9,592 bases of DNA, from contig JAJXZN010000041.1 in NCBI GenBank assembly GCA_021780015.1, positions 1 to 9,592 on the forward strand, in the 5' to 3' direction. A program made the position numbers and the translations under genes. The notes under the pieces were generated by a model. That model worked only from the letters and a program-made list of their open reading frames with translations. It was not told the DNA's origin and did no database searches. This stretch comes from Pseudomonadota bacterium. GTDB lineage: Bacteria; Pseudomonadota; Alphaproteobacteria; Rhizobiales; Beijerinckiaceae. Each line of letters begins with the position of its first letter. Positions within the stretch are counted from its first letter, which is position 1. Shown one piece after another: positions 1 to 7,130 of the stretch.

Positions 1-201
1 GCACGGGTGCCGCCGGTGCGGCTCGCGATCCGCGATGCCGCCGGCCACGAGCTTTATAGCTGGACGGTCACGGCCGAGCGCCGTGCGCTGGCGAGCGGCG
101 GCCGTCTCACGTTCCGCGCGCGCCTCGCCGAACCGCCGCCCGCCGGGCGCACGGTCGTGGCGCGTTTCGCCAGCCCCGACGATGTGGTCGCCGCGCGCTG
201 A
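1..201 (+). CDS. C-terminal fragment of a zinc-ribbon (MJ0042/DUF3426-like) protein, cut by the window start
   Basis: Frame 1 is open from the first base to TGA at 199-201, so only the last 66 residues of a longer protein are visible. The fragment reads as a beta-rich domain: an R-L-A-I-R-D segment, then G-H-E-L-Y-S-W-T-V, then L-A-S-G-G-R-L-T-F-R-A-R-L-A, a proline-rich turn, and V-V-A-R-F. This order resembles the C-terminal domain of alphaproteobacterial proteins that carry an N-terminal MJ0042-type zinc ribbon and one membrane helix; that is recollection of the family, not a search. The zinc ribbon and any membrane segment would lie upstream of the window. Coding is well supported by the GC-rich third positions. 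Function in this family is not established. No clear terminator follows. Confidence 0.6.
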   Translation, partial: ARVPPVRLAIRDAAGHELYSWTVTAERRALASGGRLTFRARLAEPPPAGRTVVARFASPDDVVAAR

Positions 202-314
202 GTCAAAGCCCGCATCGGTTGCGCTTGTGGCAGAAACCGTCTGGCCGCGTTAAAGCTTGATCGTTCGACTTGGGCCCGGTTTTCCCGATCCCCGCCCGAT
301 AAGGAGGTTGAGCG
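202..314 (+). other. Intergenic region upstream of the small exported protein gene
   Basis: This 113-base gap holds no credible ORF. It ends in an AAGGAGG ribosome binding site. A TTGTGG box at 225-230 and a TTAAAG box at 250-255 are loosely promoter-like, but their 19-base spacing is too long and the match is poor, so I do not call a promoter. Confidence 0.4.
301..307 (+). promoter_or_regulatory. Strong Shine-Dalgarno site for the small exported protein
   Basis: AAGGAGG lies 7 bases before the ATG at 315. It is the best ribosome binding site in the window. By contrast ftsY, polA and the antiporter have weak or no Shine-Dalgarno sequences. This fixes the start at 315 and suggests that the small protein is translated efficiently. 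Confidence 0.85.
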
Positions 315-668
315 ATGAAACGATTTTCCAAAGCGATTGCGATAGGTTCCATTTTTCTCGCGGCGACGGCCGTCAATGCCACCCTGGCGATGGCCGATCC
401 TGTCTACGAACTTGCCATTATCACGCCCGCCCCGAACGCCGGGCCGAACATCTATCGCATCGATGTGGCGAGCGGCCAGGTCTCGCAGGTCGTTGGAAAT
501 AATTTCGTGACGATCAAGGATCCGCAAGCGCTGCCACCGGGCTCTTACCACCTTCACTGGATTTCTAGCGGCGACGCAAAAAGCTACTGGCTTTATAGAT
601 TCGACACGCAAACGGGGCGGACGTGGTTTTTCACCACCGTCTGGACCGAATATACGCCGGCCAAATGA
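315..668 (+). CDS. Small exported protein of unknown function
   Basis: This is a 117-residue protein. It opens with a textbook Sec signal peptide: K2 and R3, a hydrophobic core from about residue 8 to 25, and an A-M-A cleavage motif at 25-27 followed by D28-P29. Cleavage would leave a mature protein of about 90 residues, probably periplasmic or secreted. It has no cysteine, so it is neither a lipoprotein nor disulfide-bonded, and it has no further membrane helix. The mature part contains two related segments, Y-R-I-D-x3-G-Q-V at 47-56 and Y-R-F-D-x3-G-R-T at 94-103, separated by a G-S-Y-H-L-H-W stretch; both look like beta hairpins. The end is rich in aromatics (W91-L-Y, T-W-F-F, W-T-E-Y). 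I do not recognise a named family. The second segment resembles the D-T-Q-T-G-R-T-W motif of many rhizobial hypothetical proteins. The gene stands alone, with its own ribosome binding site and a hairpin at its end. Confidence 0.85.
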   Translation: MKRFSKAIAIGSIFLAATAVNATLAMADPVYELAIITPAPNAGPNIYRIDVASGQVSQVVGNNFVTIKDPQALPPGSYHLHWISSGDAKSYWLYRFDTQTGRTWFFTTVWTEYTPAK

Positions 669-687
669 GCGGGTGATTGTCCCGCTC
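667..687 (+). terminator. Hairpin overlapping the stop codon of the small exported gene (weak terminator candidate)
   Basis: GAGCGGG at 667-673 pairs perfectly with CCCGCTC at 681-687 around a 7-base loop. The stem takes in the last two bases of the TGA stop. No T-run follows, so it is not a canonical intrinsic terminator. It may attenuate read-through into ftsY or protect the 3' end of the mRNA. Confidence 0.45.
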
Positions 688-761
688 GCCATTCTGGGCT
701 TTGCATCCCGTCCCGGGGCAGCCATATAGGGCGCAGCCGAGGCCGCGGAATTGGGTGTAAA

Positions 762-1874
762 TTGGCGGATGCAGAGAAGCCGGGAGCCGCAAAGCGCTCC
801 TTTTTCGACCGGCTGCGTGGCCGTCAGGAGGCGGCCGCGCGCCCTGACAGTGCGGCTGCCGACACGGTGACGCAGGCGGCGCCCCCGCCCGAGGCTGAGC
901 CTGCCGCGCCGCCCGCGGCCCCGCTACCCACAGAGGCCGTCGAGGCCGCGCCGAAGCGCTCGTGGTGGCAGCGGCTGCAACAGGGTCTCTCGCGCTCGTC
1001 GCAAGCGATCGGCGGCAGCATCAGCGACATCTTCTCGAAGCGCAAGCTCGATGCCGACACACTGCAAGATCTCGAAGACGTGTTGATCCGCGCCGATCTC
1101 GGCGCCACTGCGGCGCTCAGGATCACCGAGGCGGTCGGCAAGGGCCGCTACGACAAAAACGTCAGCGCCGGCGAGGTGAAAGACATTCTCGCCGCCGAAA
1201 TCGAGAAAGTGCTCGGCCCGCTCGCCCGGCCGCTCGAAATCGATCGGAGCAAGCGGCCCTTCGTCATTCTCGTCATCGGCGTCAACGGCTCCGGCAAGAC
1301 GACGACCATCGGCAAACTCGCCGCCAAATTTTCGCGCGACGGGCTTAAGGTCGTGCTCGCCGCCGGCGATACGTTCCGCGCCGCCGCGATCGAACAATTG
1401 CGCATCTGGGGCGCCCGGCTCGGCTGCGAGGTCATCGCGCGAGAGAGCGGCGGCGACGCCGCCGGCCTCGGCTTCGACGCCTTGAAGGCCGCGCGAGAAA
1501 AGGGCGCCGATCTGCTGATTATGGATACGGCCGGGCGGCTGCAGAACCGCACCGAACTGATGGCCGAACTCGAGAAAATCATCCGGGTGATGAAGAAGCT
1601 CGACCCCGAGGCGCCGCACGCGGTTCTGCTCGTGCTCGACGCGACCGTCGGCCAGAACGCGCTGAGCCAGGTCGAGATCTTCGGCCGTGCCGCGGGGGTC
1701 ACCGGCCTTGTGATGACCAAGCTCGACGGTACGGCACGTGGCGGCATCCTTGTCGCCATCGCCGAAAAATTCGACTTGCCGATCCATTTCATCGGCGTCG
1801 GCGAAGGCGCCGACGATCTTGAATCCTTCACCGCACGCGATTTTGCCCGCGCCATCGCCGGGCTCGACGAATGA
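762..1874 (+). CDS. ftsY: Signal recognition particle receptor FtsY
   Basis: FtsY is the SRP receptor GTPase. It docks ribosome-nascent chain-SRP complexes at the inner membrane and hands them to SecYEG, forming a twin-GTPase heterodimer with Ffh. The 370-residue protein has a charged, Ala/Pro-rich N-terminus (1-60), an N domain from about 65 and a G domain from about 165. All GTPase motifs are intact: P-loop G-V-N-G-S-G-K-T-T at 173-181, D-T-F-R-A-A-A at 203-209, D-T-A-G-R at 255-259, T-K-L-D-G at 319-323 and G-V-G-E at 345-348. Two similar amphipathic segments, K-R-S-F-F-D-R-L at 11-18 and K-R-S-W-W-Q-R-L at 65-72, match the two membrane-targeting sites known in E. coli FtsY. The start is TTG. 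The frame is open back to the stop at 668 without an ATG or GTG, and a later GTG (residue 36) would lose the first membrane motif. yciB follows 13 bases downstream, so the two are probably one operon. Confidence 0.97.
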   Translation: MADAEKPGAAKRSFFDRLRGRQEAAARPDSAAADTVTQAAPPPEAEPAAPPAAPLPTEAVEAAPKRSWWQRLQQGLSRSSQAIGGSISDIFSKRKLDADTLQDLEDVLIRADLGATAALRITEAVGKGRYDKNVSAGEVKDILAAEIEKVLGPLARPLEIDRSKRPFVILVIGVNGSGKTTTIGKLAAKFSRDGLKVVLAAGDTFRAAAIEQLRIWGARLGCEVIARESGGDAAGLGFDALKAAREKGADLLIMDTAGRLQNRTELMAELEKIIRVMKKLDPEAPHAVLLVLDATVGQNALSQVEIFGRAAGVTGLVMTKLDGTARGGILVAIAEKFDLPIHFIGVGEGADDLESFTARDFARAIAGLDE

Positions 1875-1887
1875 GCATTGGACCCCA

Positions 1888-2544
1888 ATGACAGAAATTA
1901 AAGAGAAGCCCGCCGCCGCCAAGCCGGCCACGTCGCCCTGGTTGAAAATGACGCTCGAACTCGGGCCGCTGATCCTTTTCTTTTTCGCCAATGCGCGGCC
2001 GAAGCTTTTCGTACCCTATGCGCATCTTGTCCTGCCGGCGCATCTGCTCGTCGGTGAGAATGCCGGGCTTTTCACCGCAACCGCTGTGCTGATCCCCGCG
2101 GTGCTGATCGCCCTCGCGGTATCTTACGCGCAAATACGCCGTCTGCCGGTCATGCCGCTTGTCACTGCGATCCTGGTCGTGATCTTCGGCGCGCTGACGA
2201 TCTATTTTCAGGACCCGCGCTTCATCAAGATGAAGCCGACAATCCTTTATGCCGTCTTCGGTCTCGCTTTGCTCGGCGGCCTCTATCTGAAAAAGCCGAT
2301 CCTCGAAGTGGTTCTCGACAATGCCATGCCGCTGACCGAGGAAGGCTGGCGCATCCTGACGCTGCGCTGGGGCCTGTTCTTCCTTGCGCTCGCGATCCTC
2401 AACGAGATCATCTGGCGCACGCAATCGAACAATGTCTGGGTGGCGTTCAAATTCCCTGGCGTCGTGATCCTGATCTTCCTCTTCACGCTCGCGCAAGTGC
2501 CGCTGATGATGAGGCACGAGTTGAAAGAGGACAAAGCGGAATGA
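1888..2544 (+). CDS. yciB: Septation protein A / YciB (IspZ) family inner membrane protein
   Basis: This 218-residue polytopic membrane protein belongs to the intracellular septation protein A family (PF04279), which is linked to cell-envelope synthesis and division in E. coli and Shigella; its biochemical role is unsettled. The N-terminus (1-20) is polar and lysine/alanine-rich. Hydrophobic segments lie near residues 22-37, 60-80, 88-106, 117-135, 160-176 and 186-206. Family signatures are visible: L-E-L-G-P-L-I-L-F-F near 24, T-I-Y-F-Q-D-P-R-F-I-K-M-K-P-T near 104-118, L-D-N-A-M-P-L-T-E-E-G-W near 143-154, and L-R-W-G-L-F-F-L-A-L-A with N-E-I-I-W-R near 159-177. ATG 1888 is chosen because homologous sequence begins just after it and it lies 13 bases past the ftsY stop. 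No strong Shine-Dalgarno is present, consistent with translation following on from ftsY. It ends 10 bases before the convergent antiporter gene. Confidence 0.94.
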   Translation: MTEIKEKPAAAKPATSPWLKMTLELGPLILFFFANARPKLFVPYAHLVLPAHLLVGENAGLFTATAVLIPAVLIALAVSYAQIRRLPVMPLVTAILVVIFGALTIYFQDPRFIKMKPTILYAVFGLALLGGLYLKKPILEVVLDNAMPLTEEGWRILTLRWGLFFLALAILNEIIWRTQSNNVWVAFKFPGVVILIFLFTLAQVPLMMRHELKEDKAE

Positions 2545-2554
2545 CCGCCTCGCC

Positions 2555-3898
2555 CTAGCGGAAAAAAATTGCCGTAACCAGGATGAACACCGGCACCAGG
2601 ATCGCGACGGACCAGAGAATATAGCCGAAGAATCCCGGCATATCGACGCGCCCGCGGCGCGCCAAAGCGTAGATGATGAAATTCGGCGCATTGCCGATAT
2701 AGGTCAGCGCCCCCATGAAGACCGAGCCAACGGAGATCGCCTCCAAGGTCTTGGTCAGCGGCCCCATCAGCGTTGCCGCATGGCCGCCTGCGGCAGTGAA
2801 GAAGACGAGATACGTCGGTCCGTTGTCGAGGAACGACGAGAGGAGCCCCGACGCCCAGAAATAGGCGGCGTTGTTCGGACGGCCGTCGGCGTGCTGCAAA
2901 AGCGCGATGACGGACGCGAACGGCCCGTGCGAATTCGCGGCGAGCATCTGCATGACCGGGACGATCGTGACGAAGATCGCGGCAAAAAGCTTGGCGACTT
3001 CTTCGAGCGGCTCCCAGGAGAAATGATTGGCGGCGCGATCGGCCTCCGGCGTGATGGCGAGCGAAACGAGGCCGATGATGGCCAGCGCCCCGTCGCGCAG
3101 AATATTTTGCAGTTCTAGCTTCGCGCCAAAGACATCGAAGGCGATGCCCGGATGCCAAACGGCGCTGAGCAGAATGATGCAGACCGCGGCTAATATCAGC
3201 GCGAGATTGGGCAGCCCGCGAATGGCGAGATACGGCATTTCGCCATTGCCGGTCGCCCCGCCGTGCAACTTCAATTCCCGCTGCGTGAAATAACGATCGA
3301 TCAAATAGAATATGCCGAGCACCAACACGGCGGTCAGCAGGAGATGCGGCCACAATGTGCGCAACGGCCAAAAGAAATCGACGCCGGACAGAAAGCCGAA
3401 GAAGAGCGGCGGATTGCCGAGCGGCGTGAGCACGCCGCCGATGTTGGCGACGAGAAAGATGAAGAAGATGACGACATGCGCTTTATAGTGCCGCTTGGCA
3501 TTCGCCTGAAGCAGCGGGCGGATGAGAATCATCGAGGCGCCTGTCGCGCCGATCAATCCTGAGGCGACGGTTCCGAGCGCCAGCAGCAGCGTATTGAGCC
3601 GCGGCGTCGCGTGATCGAAATCCGAAACCACGACGCCGCCCGCGGTCGCGTAAAGCGCAAAAAGCATCAGGATGAAGGGCAGATAATCTTCGAACATTGT
3701 GGCCGCGAGCGCCGTCCGTGTCGCGCCGGCGCCTTCGGTCGCGAGCATGAGGGCGAGAGCGAGACCCGCCCAGGCCGCCGCCGCCCAGCCGTAATGCACA
3801 TGCCAGAGCCGCCGCGCGAGAAGAGGCCCAAGCGCAATCGACAGCAGCAGGCCGGCGAAAGGCAGCGCGACCCAAAGGGGCGGTGCGGCTTGGTTCAA
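2555..3898 (-). CDS. Predicted Na+/H+ antiporter of the ion-transporter (CitMHS/NhaD-like) superfamily
   Basis: This 447-residue protein has about 11-12 hydrophobic segments and is an inner membrane secondary transporter. Superfamily signatures occur twice, as expected for an inverted-repeat fold: T-P-L-G-N-P-P at 158-164 after G-A-T-G-A-S-M at 117-123, and S-S-F-L-D-N-G-P-T-Y at 354-363 followed by T-Y-I-G-N-A-P-N at 399-406. The G-N-x-P turns usually line the substrate and ion site. F-S-W-E-P-L-E-E-V-A-K-L at 293-304 is also family-like. Homologues are usually annotated as sodium:proton antiporter or putative citrate transporter (PF16980), so the substrate is not certain. The start codon is TTG, whose last two bases are shared with the polA stop in a TTGA overlap, indicating translational coupling. 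No better start exists before the first membrane helix. The 3' end converges on yciB without a terminator in the 10-base gap. Confidence 0.9.
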   Translation of the reverse strand: MNQAAPPLWVALPFAGLLLSIALGPLLARRLWHVHYGWAAAAWAGLALALMLATEGAGATRTALAATMFEDYLPFILMLFALYATAGGVVVSDFDHATPRLNTLLLALGTVASGLIGATGASMILIRPLLQANAKRHYKAHVVIFFIFLVANIGGVLTPLGNPPLFFGFLSGVDFFWPLRTLWPHLLLTAVLVLGIFYLIDRYFTQRELKLHGGATGNGEMPYLAIRGLPNLALILAAVCIILLSAVWHPGIAFDVFGAKLELQNILRDGALAIIGLVSLAITPEADRAANHFSWEPLEEVAKLFAAIFVTIVPVMQMLAANSHGPFASVIALLQHADGRPNNAAYFWASGLLSSFLDNGPTYLVFFTAAGGHAATLMGPLTKTLEAISVGSVFMGALTYIGNAPNFIIYALARRGRVDMPGFFGYILWSVAILVPVFILVTAIFFR

Positions 3899-6800
3899 TG
3901 CGCCTCGTCCCAGTTCTGCGCCGCCTTGGCCTCGACCTGCAAAGGCACCGAGAGCTGCACCGCCGGATGCGGCGCGTCTTCCATCACTTTGCGCACGAGA
4001 GCGATCGTCGGCTCGACCTCGGCATCCGGCACTTCGAAGACGAGTTCGTCATGCACCTGCAACAGCATTTGCGCGGAAAGACCCGCCTTCGCCAATGCTG
4101 CATCCATCCGCACCATGGCACGGCGGATGATATCGGCAGCGGAGCCCTGGATCGGCGCATTGATCGCGGCGCGCTCATTGAAGGCGCGCTCCGACGGATT
4201 CGAGGCGGTGATGCGCGGATAATGACATTTGCGGCCGAAAATCGTCGTCACATAGCCTTGCGCGCGGGCGACGCTCTTCGTCCCGTCGATATAGGCGCGT
4301 ATGCCGGGGAAGCGCTCGAAATATTGCTTGATGTAGGCGCCCGCTTCCTCGCGCGGAATGCCGAGCTGGTTGGCGAGGCCGAACGACGAAATGCCGTAGA
4401 TGATGCCGAAATTGATCGCCTTGGCGCGGCGGCGCACGTCCGGCGGCATGCCTTCGACCGGCACGCCGAACATCTCCGAGGCCGTCATGGCATGAATATC
4501 GAGGCCGTCGGCGAAGGCCTGGCGCAATTGCGGAATGTCGGCGATATGCGCCAAAAGCCGCAACTCGATCTGCGAATAATCCGCGGAGACGAGCTTGTGT
4601 CCCGGCGCCGCGATGAAGGCGCGGCGGATTTTGCGTCCGGCCTCGGTCCGCACGGGAATGTTCTGCAAATTGGGTTCGGACGAGGAGAGCCGGCCCGTCG
4701 TCGTCGCGGCGAGCGCGTAGGACGTATGCACGCGGTGGGTGCGCGGATTGACATAGCCCGGCAGCGCGTCGGTATAGGTCGATTTGAGCTTCGCAAGCTG
4801 GCGCCAATCGAGAATGCGCGCGGCGAATTGATTGCCCTCCTCGGCCAGATCTTCGAGCACGCCGGCGGCGGTCGACCAGGCGCCGGTCGCGGTTTTCCTC
4901 GCGCCGGGCAGACCCATTTTGCCAAACAGAATATCGCCCAATTGCTTTGGCGAGCCGAGGTTGAAGCTCTCGCCGGCGAGTTCGAAGATCGCCGCTTCGA
5001 GACGCGCCATATCCTGCGCGAATTCACCCGAAAGGCGCGAAAGCATCGCCCGGTCTATGGAGATCCCGCGCGCTTCCATGCGCGCCAAAGTCTCGACCAT
5101 CGGCCGTTCCAAGGTCTCATAGACTTGGCTCATACGCTCCGCCGGCAGGCGCGGCCTCAGCACGTTCCAGAGCCGCAGCGTCACATCGGCATCTTCGGCC
5201 GAATATTCCGTCGCCTTATCGATCGGCACACGGGCAAAGCCGATGAAGCTGCGGCCGGAGCCTGCAACCTCGCCGAAAGCGAGCGGCTTATGGCGGAAGA
5301 ATTTCTCGCTCAGCACATCCATGCCGTGATCGGTGAGGCCGGCGTCGAGCACATAGGAGAGCAGCAAGGTGTCGTCGAGCGGCCGCATAAAAATACCGTG
5401 CTGCCGGAAGACGAGCGCGTCGAACTTGGCGTTATGGGCGATTTTCACGACGCTTTCGGATTCAAGCAGCGGCTTCAGATGTGCGAGCACCTCGTCTGCC
5501 GGAAGCTGCCCCGGCAGGAGCGCATCGCCGCCGAAGAGATCGCCGGCGCCTTCGCCGCGATGGCGCAGCGGCACATAGGCGCCCTGCCCGTCCGTGACGC
5601 AAAGCGAAATGCCGACAAGCTCGGCCTGCATCGGGTCGAGCGACGAGGTCTCGGTATCGATCGCGACATGCCCGGCATCGAAGGCCGCGGCGATCAAAGC
5701 ATCGAGCGCGGCGAGATCCGTGACCGTCTTGTAGGCGCTGCGATCGAACGGCGTGACGAGCGCCAAGGCTGCGCGTGCGGCGGCGAGTTCGGCAGGGCCG
5801 GATGGCGCGATCTGGCGCTGCGGCGCCTCGCCATAGCGCGCGTTCTTGCGCGGGCCGGATAGGGCGGGTGCCGCTTCCTCGATCTTCTCCTCGGCTTGCT
5901 CGATCGCCTCGACGGTTTCGATGATCGCGCCGTCGCGGCCGCGCCAGCCCGCCGGGCCGACGAAAGCCGGATCGGCTTCGATCGTGTCTCCGGCAACGCC
6001 ATAGATCTCCGCTGCGCGCTTGGTAATGGTGGTGAATTCCATCGCCTTCATGAAGCCGACGAGCGTCCTGCCGTCCGGCGGCTCCAGACCCAGATCATCG
6101 AGCGGCACGTCGAGCGCGACGTTGCAGTCGAGCGTGACAAGCTGTTTTGAAATTTTGATGAGTTCGACGCTTTCCGGCGCAGTCAGGATTTCGCGGCGCT
6201 TCGGCTGCTTGATTTCGCCGGCCCGCGCCAGCAGTGTGTCGAGATCGCCATATTCATTGATGAGCTGCGCCGCGGTCTTGACGCCGATGCCGCGCGCGCC
6301 CGGCACATTGTCGGTCGAATCGCCGGCGAGCGCCTGCACGTCGATGACCTTGTCCGGCGGCACGCCGAAATAATCCTGCACTTCGGCAAGACCGATACGC
6401 CGCTCTTCGCGCGCGCCCTTGGCGCCGGCTTCGCCGGAAGCCGGATCATACATTGCGACGCCGTCCCGGATGAGCTGCATCAAATCCTTGTCGGCGGAGA
6501 TGATGAGCACATCGGCGCCGCGTGCCCGCGCTTCGCAGGCATAAGTCGCGATGAGATCGTCCGCCTCGTAGCGATCCTGCTCGATCGGCACGAGGCCGAA
6601 GGCGCGCACGGCGGCACGCATCAGCGGAAATTGCGGAATCAAATCTTCCGGCGGCTCGGATCGATTGGCCTTGTAGGGCGGATAGATCTCGCGGCGAAAC
6701 GAATTCTCCGATTTGTCGAAGATGATGCCAAGATGCGTCGGCTGAAGGCCGGCCGCGCCTTCGCGCACGAACTGAAAGAGCTTGTTGCAGAAGAGCCGCA

Positions 6801-6945
6801 CCGCGCCGGTTGGCAATCGATCCGAACGGTAATTGTACTTCGCATCTTGCCGAATCGACTGGAAATAGGCGCGGAAAATGAACGACGATCCGTCGACGAG
6901 AAAAACATGGTCTCCGGCTTTCACCGGACGATTGTGCAGGGACAT
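3895..6945 (-). CDS. polA: DNA polymerase I with 5' nuclease, 3'-5' proofreading and polymerase domains
   Basis: Pol I removes RNA primers, joins Okazaki fragments and fills repair gaps. From ATG 6945 it has 1016 residues. Numbering below counts from the more upstream ATG at 7047; subtract 34 for the chosen start. The 5' nuclease domain shows V-D-G-S-S-F (51-56), Y-E-A-D-D (160-164), S-A-D-K-D-L (184-189) and G-D-S-T-D-N-V-P-G (242-250). The proofreading domain is intact: D464 and E466, D543, and Y615 with D619. Polymerase motifs are A, D-Y-S-Q-I-E-L-R (823-830); B, R872 with K876 and F880 before G-I-I-Y-G; and C, Q-V-H-D-E (997-1001). Starts at 7047, 7011 and 6945 are all in frame and none has a Shine-Dalgarno. 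I prefer 6945 because family conservation begins right after it and a promoter candidate at 7062-7091 would leave almost no leader for 7047. The downstream antiporter overlaps the stop by 4 bases. Confidence 0.97.
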   Translation of the reverse strand: MSLHNRPVKAGDHVFLVDGSSFIFRAYFQSIRQDAKYNYRSDRLPTGAVRLFCNKLFQFVREGAAGLQPTHLGIIFDKSENSFRREIYPPYKANRSEPPEDLIPQFPLMRAAVRAFGLVPIEQDRYEADDLIATYACEARARGADVLIISADKDLMQLIRDGVAMYDPASGEAGAKGAREERRIGLAEVQDYFGVPPDKVIDVQALAGDSTDNVPGARGIGVKTAAQLINEYGDLDTLLARAGEIKQPKRREILTAPESVELIKISKQLVTLDCNVALDVPLDDLGLEPPDGRTLVGFMKAMEFTTITKRAAEIYGVAGDTIEADPAFVGPAGWRGRDGAIIETVEAIEQAEEKIEEAAPALSGPRKNARYGEAPQRQIAPSGPAELAAARAALALVTPFDRSAYKTVTDLAALDALIAAAFDAGHVAIDTETSSLDPMQAELVGISLCVTDGQGAYVPLRHRGEGAGDLFGGDALLPGQLPADEVLAHLKPLLESESVVKIAHNAKFDALVFRQHGIFMRPLDDTLLLSYVLDAGLTDHGMDVLSEKFFRHKPLAFGEVAGSGRSFIGFARVPIDKATEYSAEDADVTLRLWNVLRPRLPAERMSQVYETLERPMVETLARMEARGISIDRAMLSRLSGEFAQDMARLEAAIFELAGESFNLGSPKQLGDILFGKMGLPGARKTATGAWSTAAGVLEDLAEEGNQFAARILDWRQLAKLKSTYTDALPGYVNPRTHRVHTSYALAATTTGRLSSSEPNLQNIPVRTEAGRKIRRAFIAAPGHKLVSADYSQIELRLLAHIADIPQLRQAFADGLDIHAMTASEMFGVPVEGMPPDVRRRAKAINFGIIYGISSFGLANQLGIPREEAGAYIKQYFERFPGIRAYIDGTKSVARAQGYVTTIFGRKCHYPRITASNPSERAFNERAAINAPIQGSAADIIRRAMVRMDAALAKAGLSAQMLLQVHDELVFEVPDAEVEPTIALVRKVMEDAPHPAVQLSVPLQVEAKAAQNWDEAH

Positions 6946-7061
6946 GACGCGAGAATGGCTCAAAAGGTCGGGCGTGCCGCTACCATAGGCCGGGACGCTT
7001 GGCGACGCCATGTCGGGCGCGCGCAAGCGAGCCTTTAACCAAAACATGCCGATATCAAAGA

Positions 7062-7091
7062 CTTATGCTGCATTGCACAGAAATGTGCCAA
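7062..7091 (-). promoter_or_regulatory. Candidate polA promoter
   Basis: On the minus strand a TTGGCA box (plus-strand 7086-7091) and a CATAAG box (plus-strand 7062-7067) are separated by 18 bases. They match the sigma-70 consensus at 5 of 6 and 4 of 6 positions. Transcription would start near 7055, within about 10 bases of the most upstream polA ATG. The inverted repeat at 7075-7088 lies between the boxes, where a repressor could act. This is inferred from sequence alone. Confidence 0.4.
7075..7088. promoter_or_regulatory. Inverted repeat GCACA-N4-TGTGC, possible operator
   Basis: GCACA at 7075-7079 and TGTGC at 7084-7088 are perfect inverted arms around GAAA. The outer flanks TT and AA extend the symmetry with one base of slack. 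It sits inside the candidate polA promoter. The binding factor, if any, is unknown. Confidence 0.35.
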
Positions 7092-7130
7092 GATTTGCCA
7101 CATGAATTACCCTATGGATCTCGTAACGTC

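Noticed and set aside
669..761. Possible fusion of the small exported protein with FtsY, since both are in the same frame without an intervening stop
   Set aside because: A proper TGA ends the first gene, FtsY has a plausible TTG start that begins with its membrane-targeting motif, and a signal peptide on FtsY would make no biological sense.
924..1991. A 355-codon minus-strand open frame antisense to ftsY
   Set aside because: It covers the conserved FtsY GTPase domain on the other strand, has a low-complexity composition and shows no motifs. It is a composition artefact.
2283..3371. A 362-codon minus-strand frame overlapping the antiporter gene
   Set aside because: It is Arg/His/Ala-rich in an alternative frame of the antiporter, which itself has clear membrane helices and family motifs. 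The last part is the shadow of yciB.
3883..5862. A 659-codon plus-strand open frame antisense to polA
   Set aside because: It is very rich in Arg, Gly, Ala and His with no recognisable domain, has no ribosome binding site, and lies fully opposite a complete Pol I coding sequence. It is the usual shadow frame of GC-rich coding DNA.
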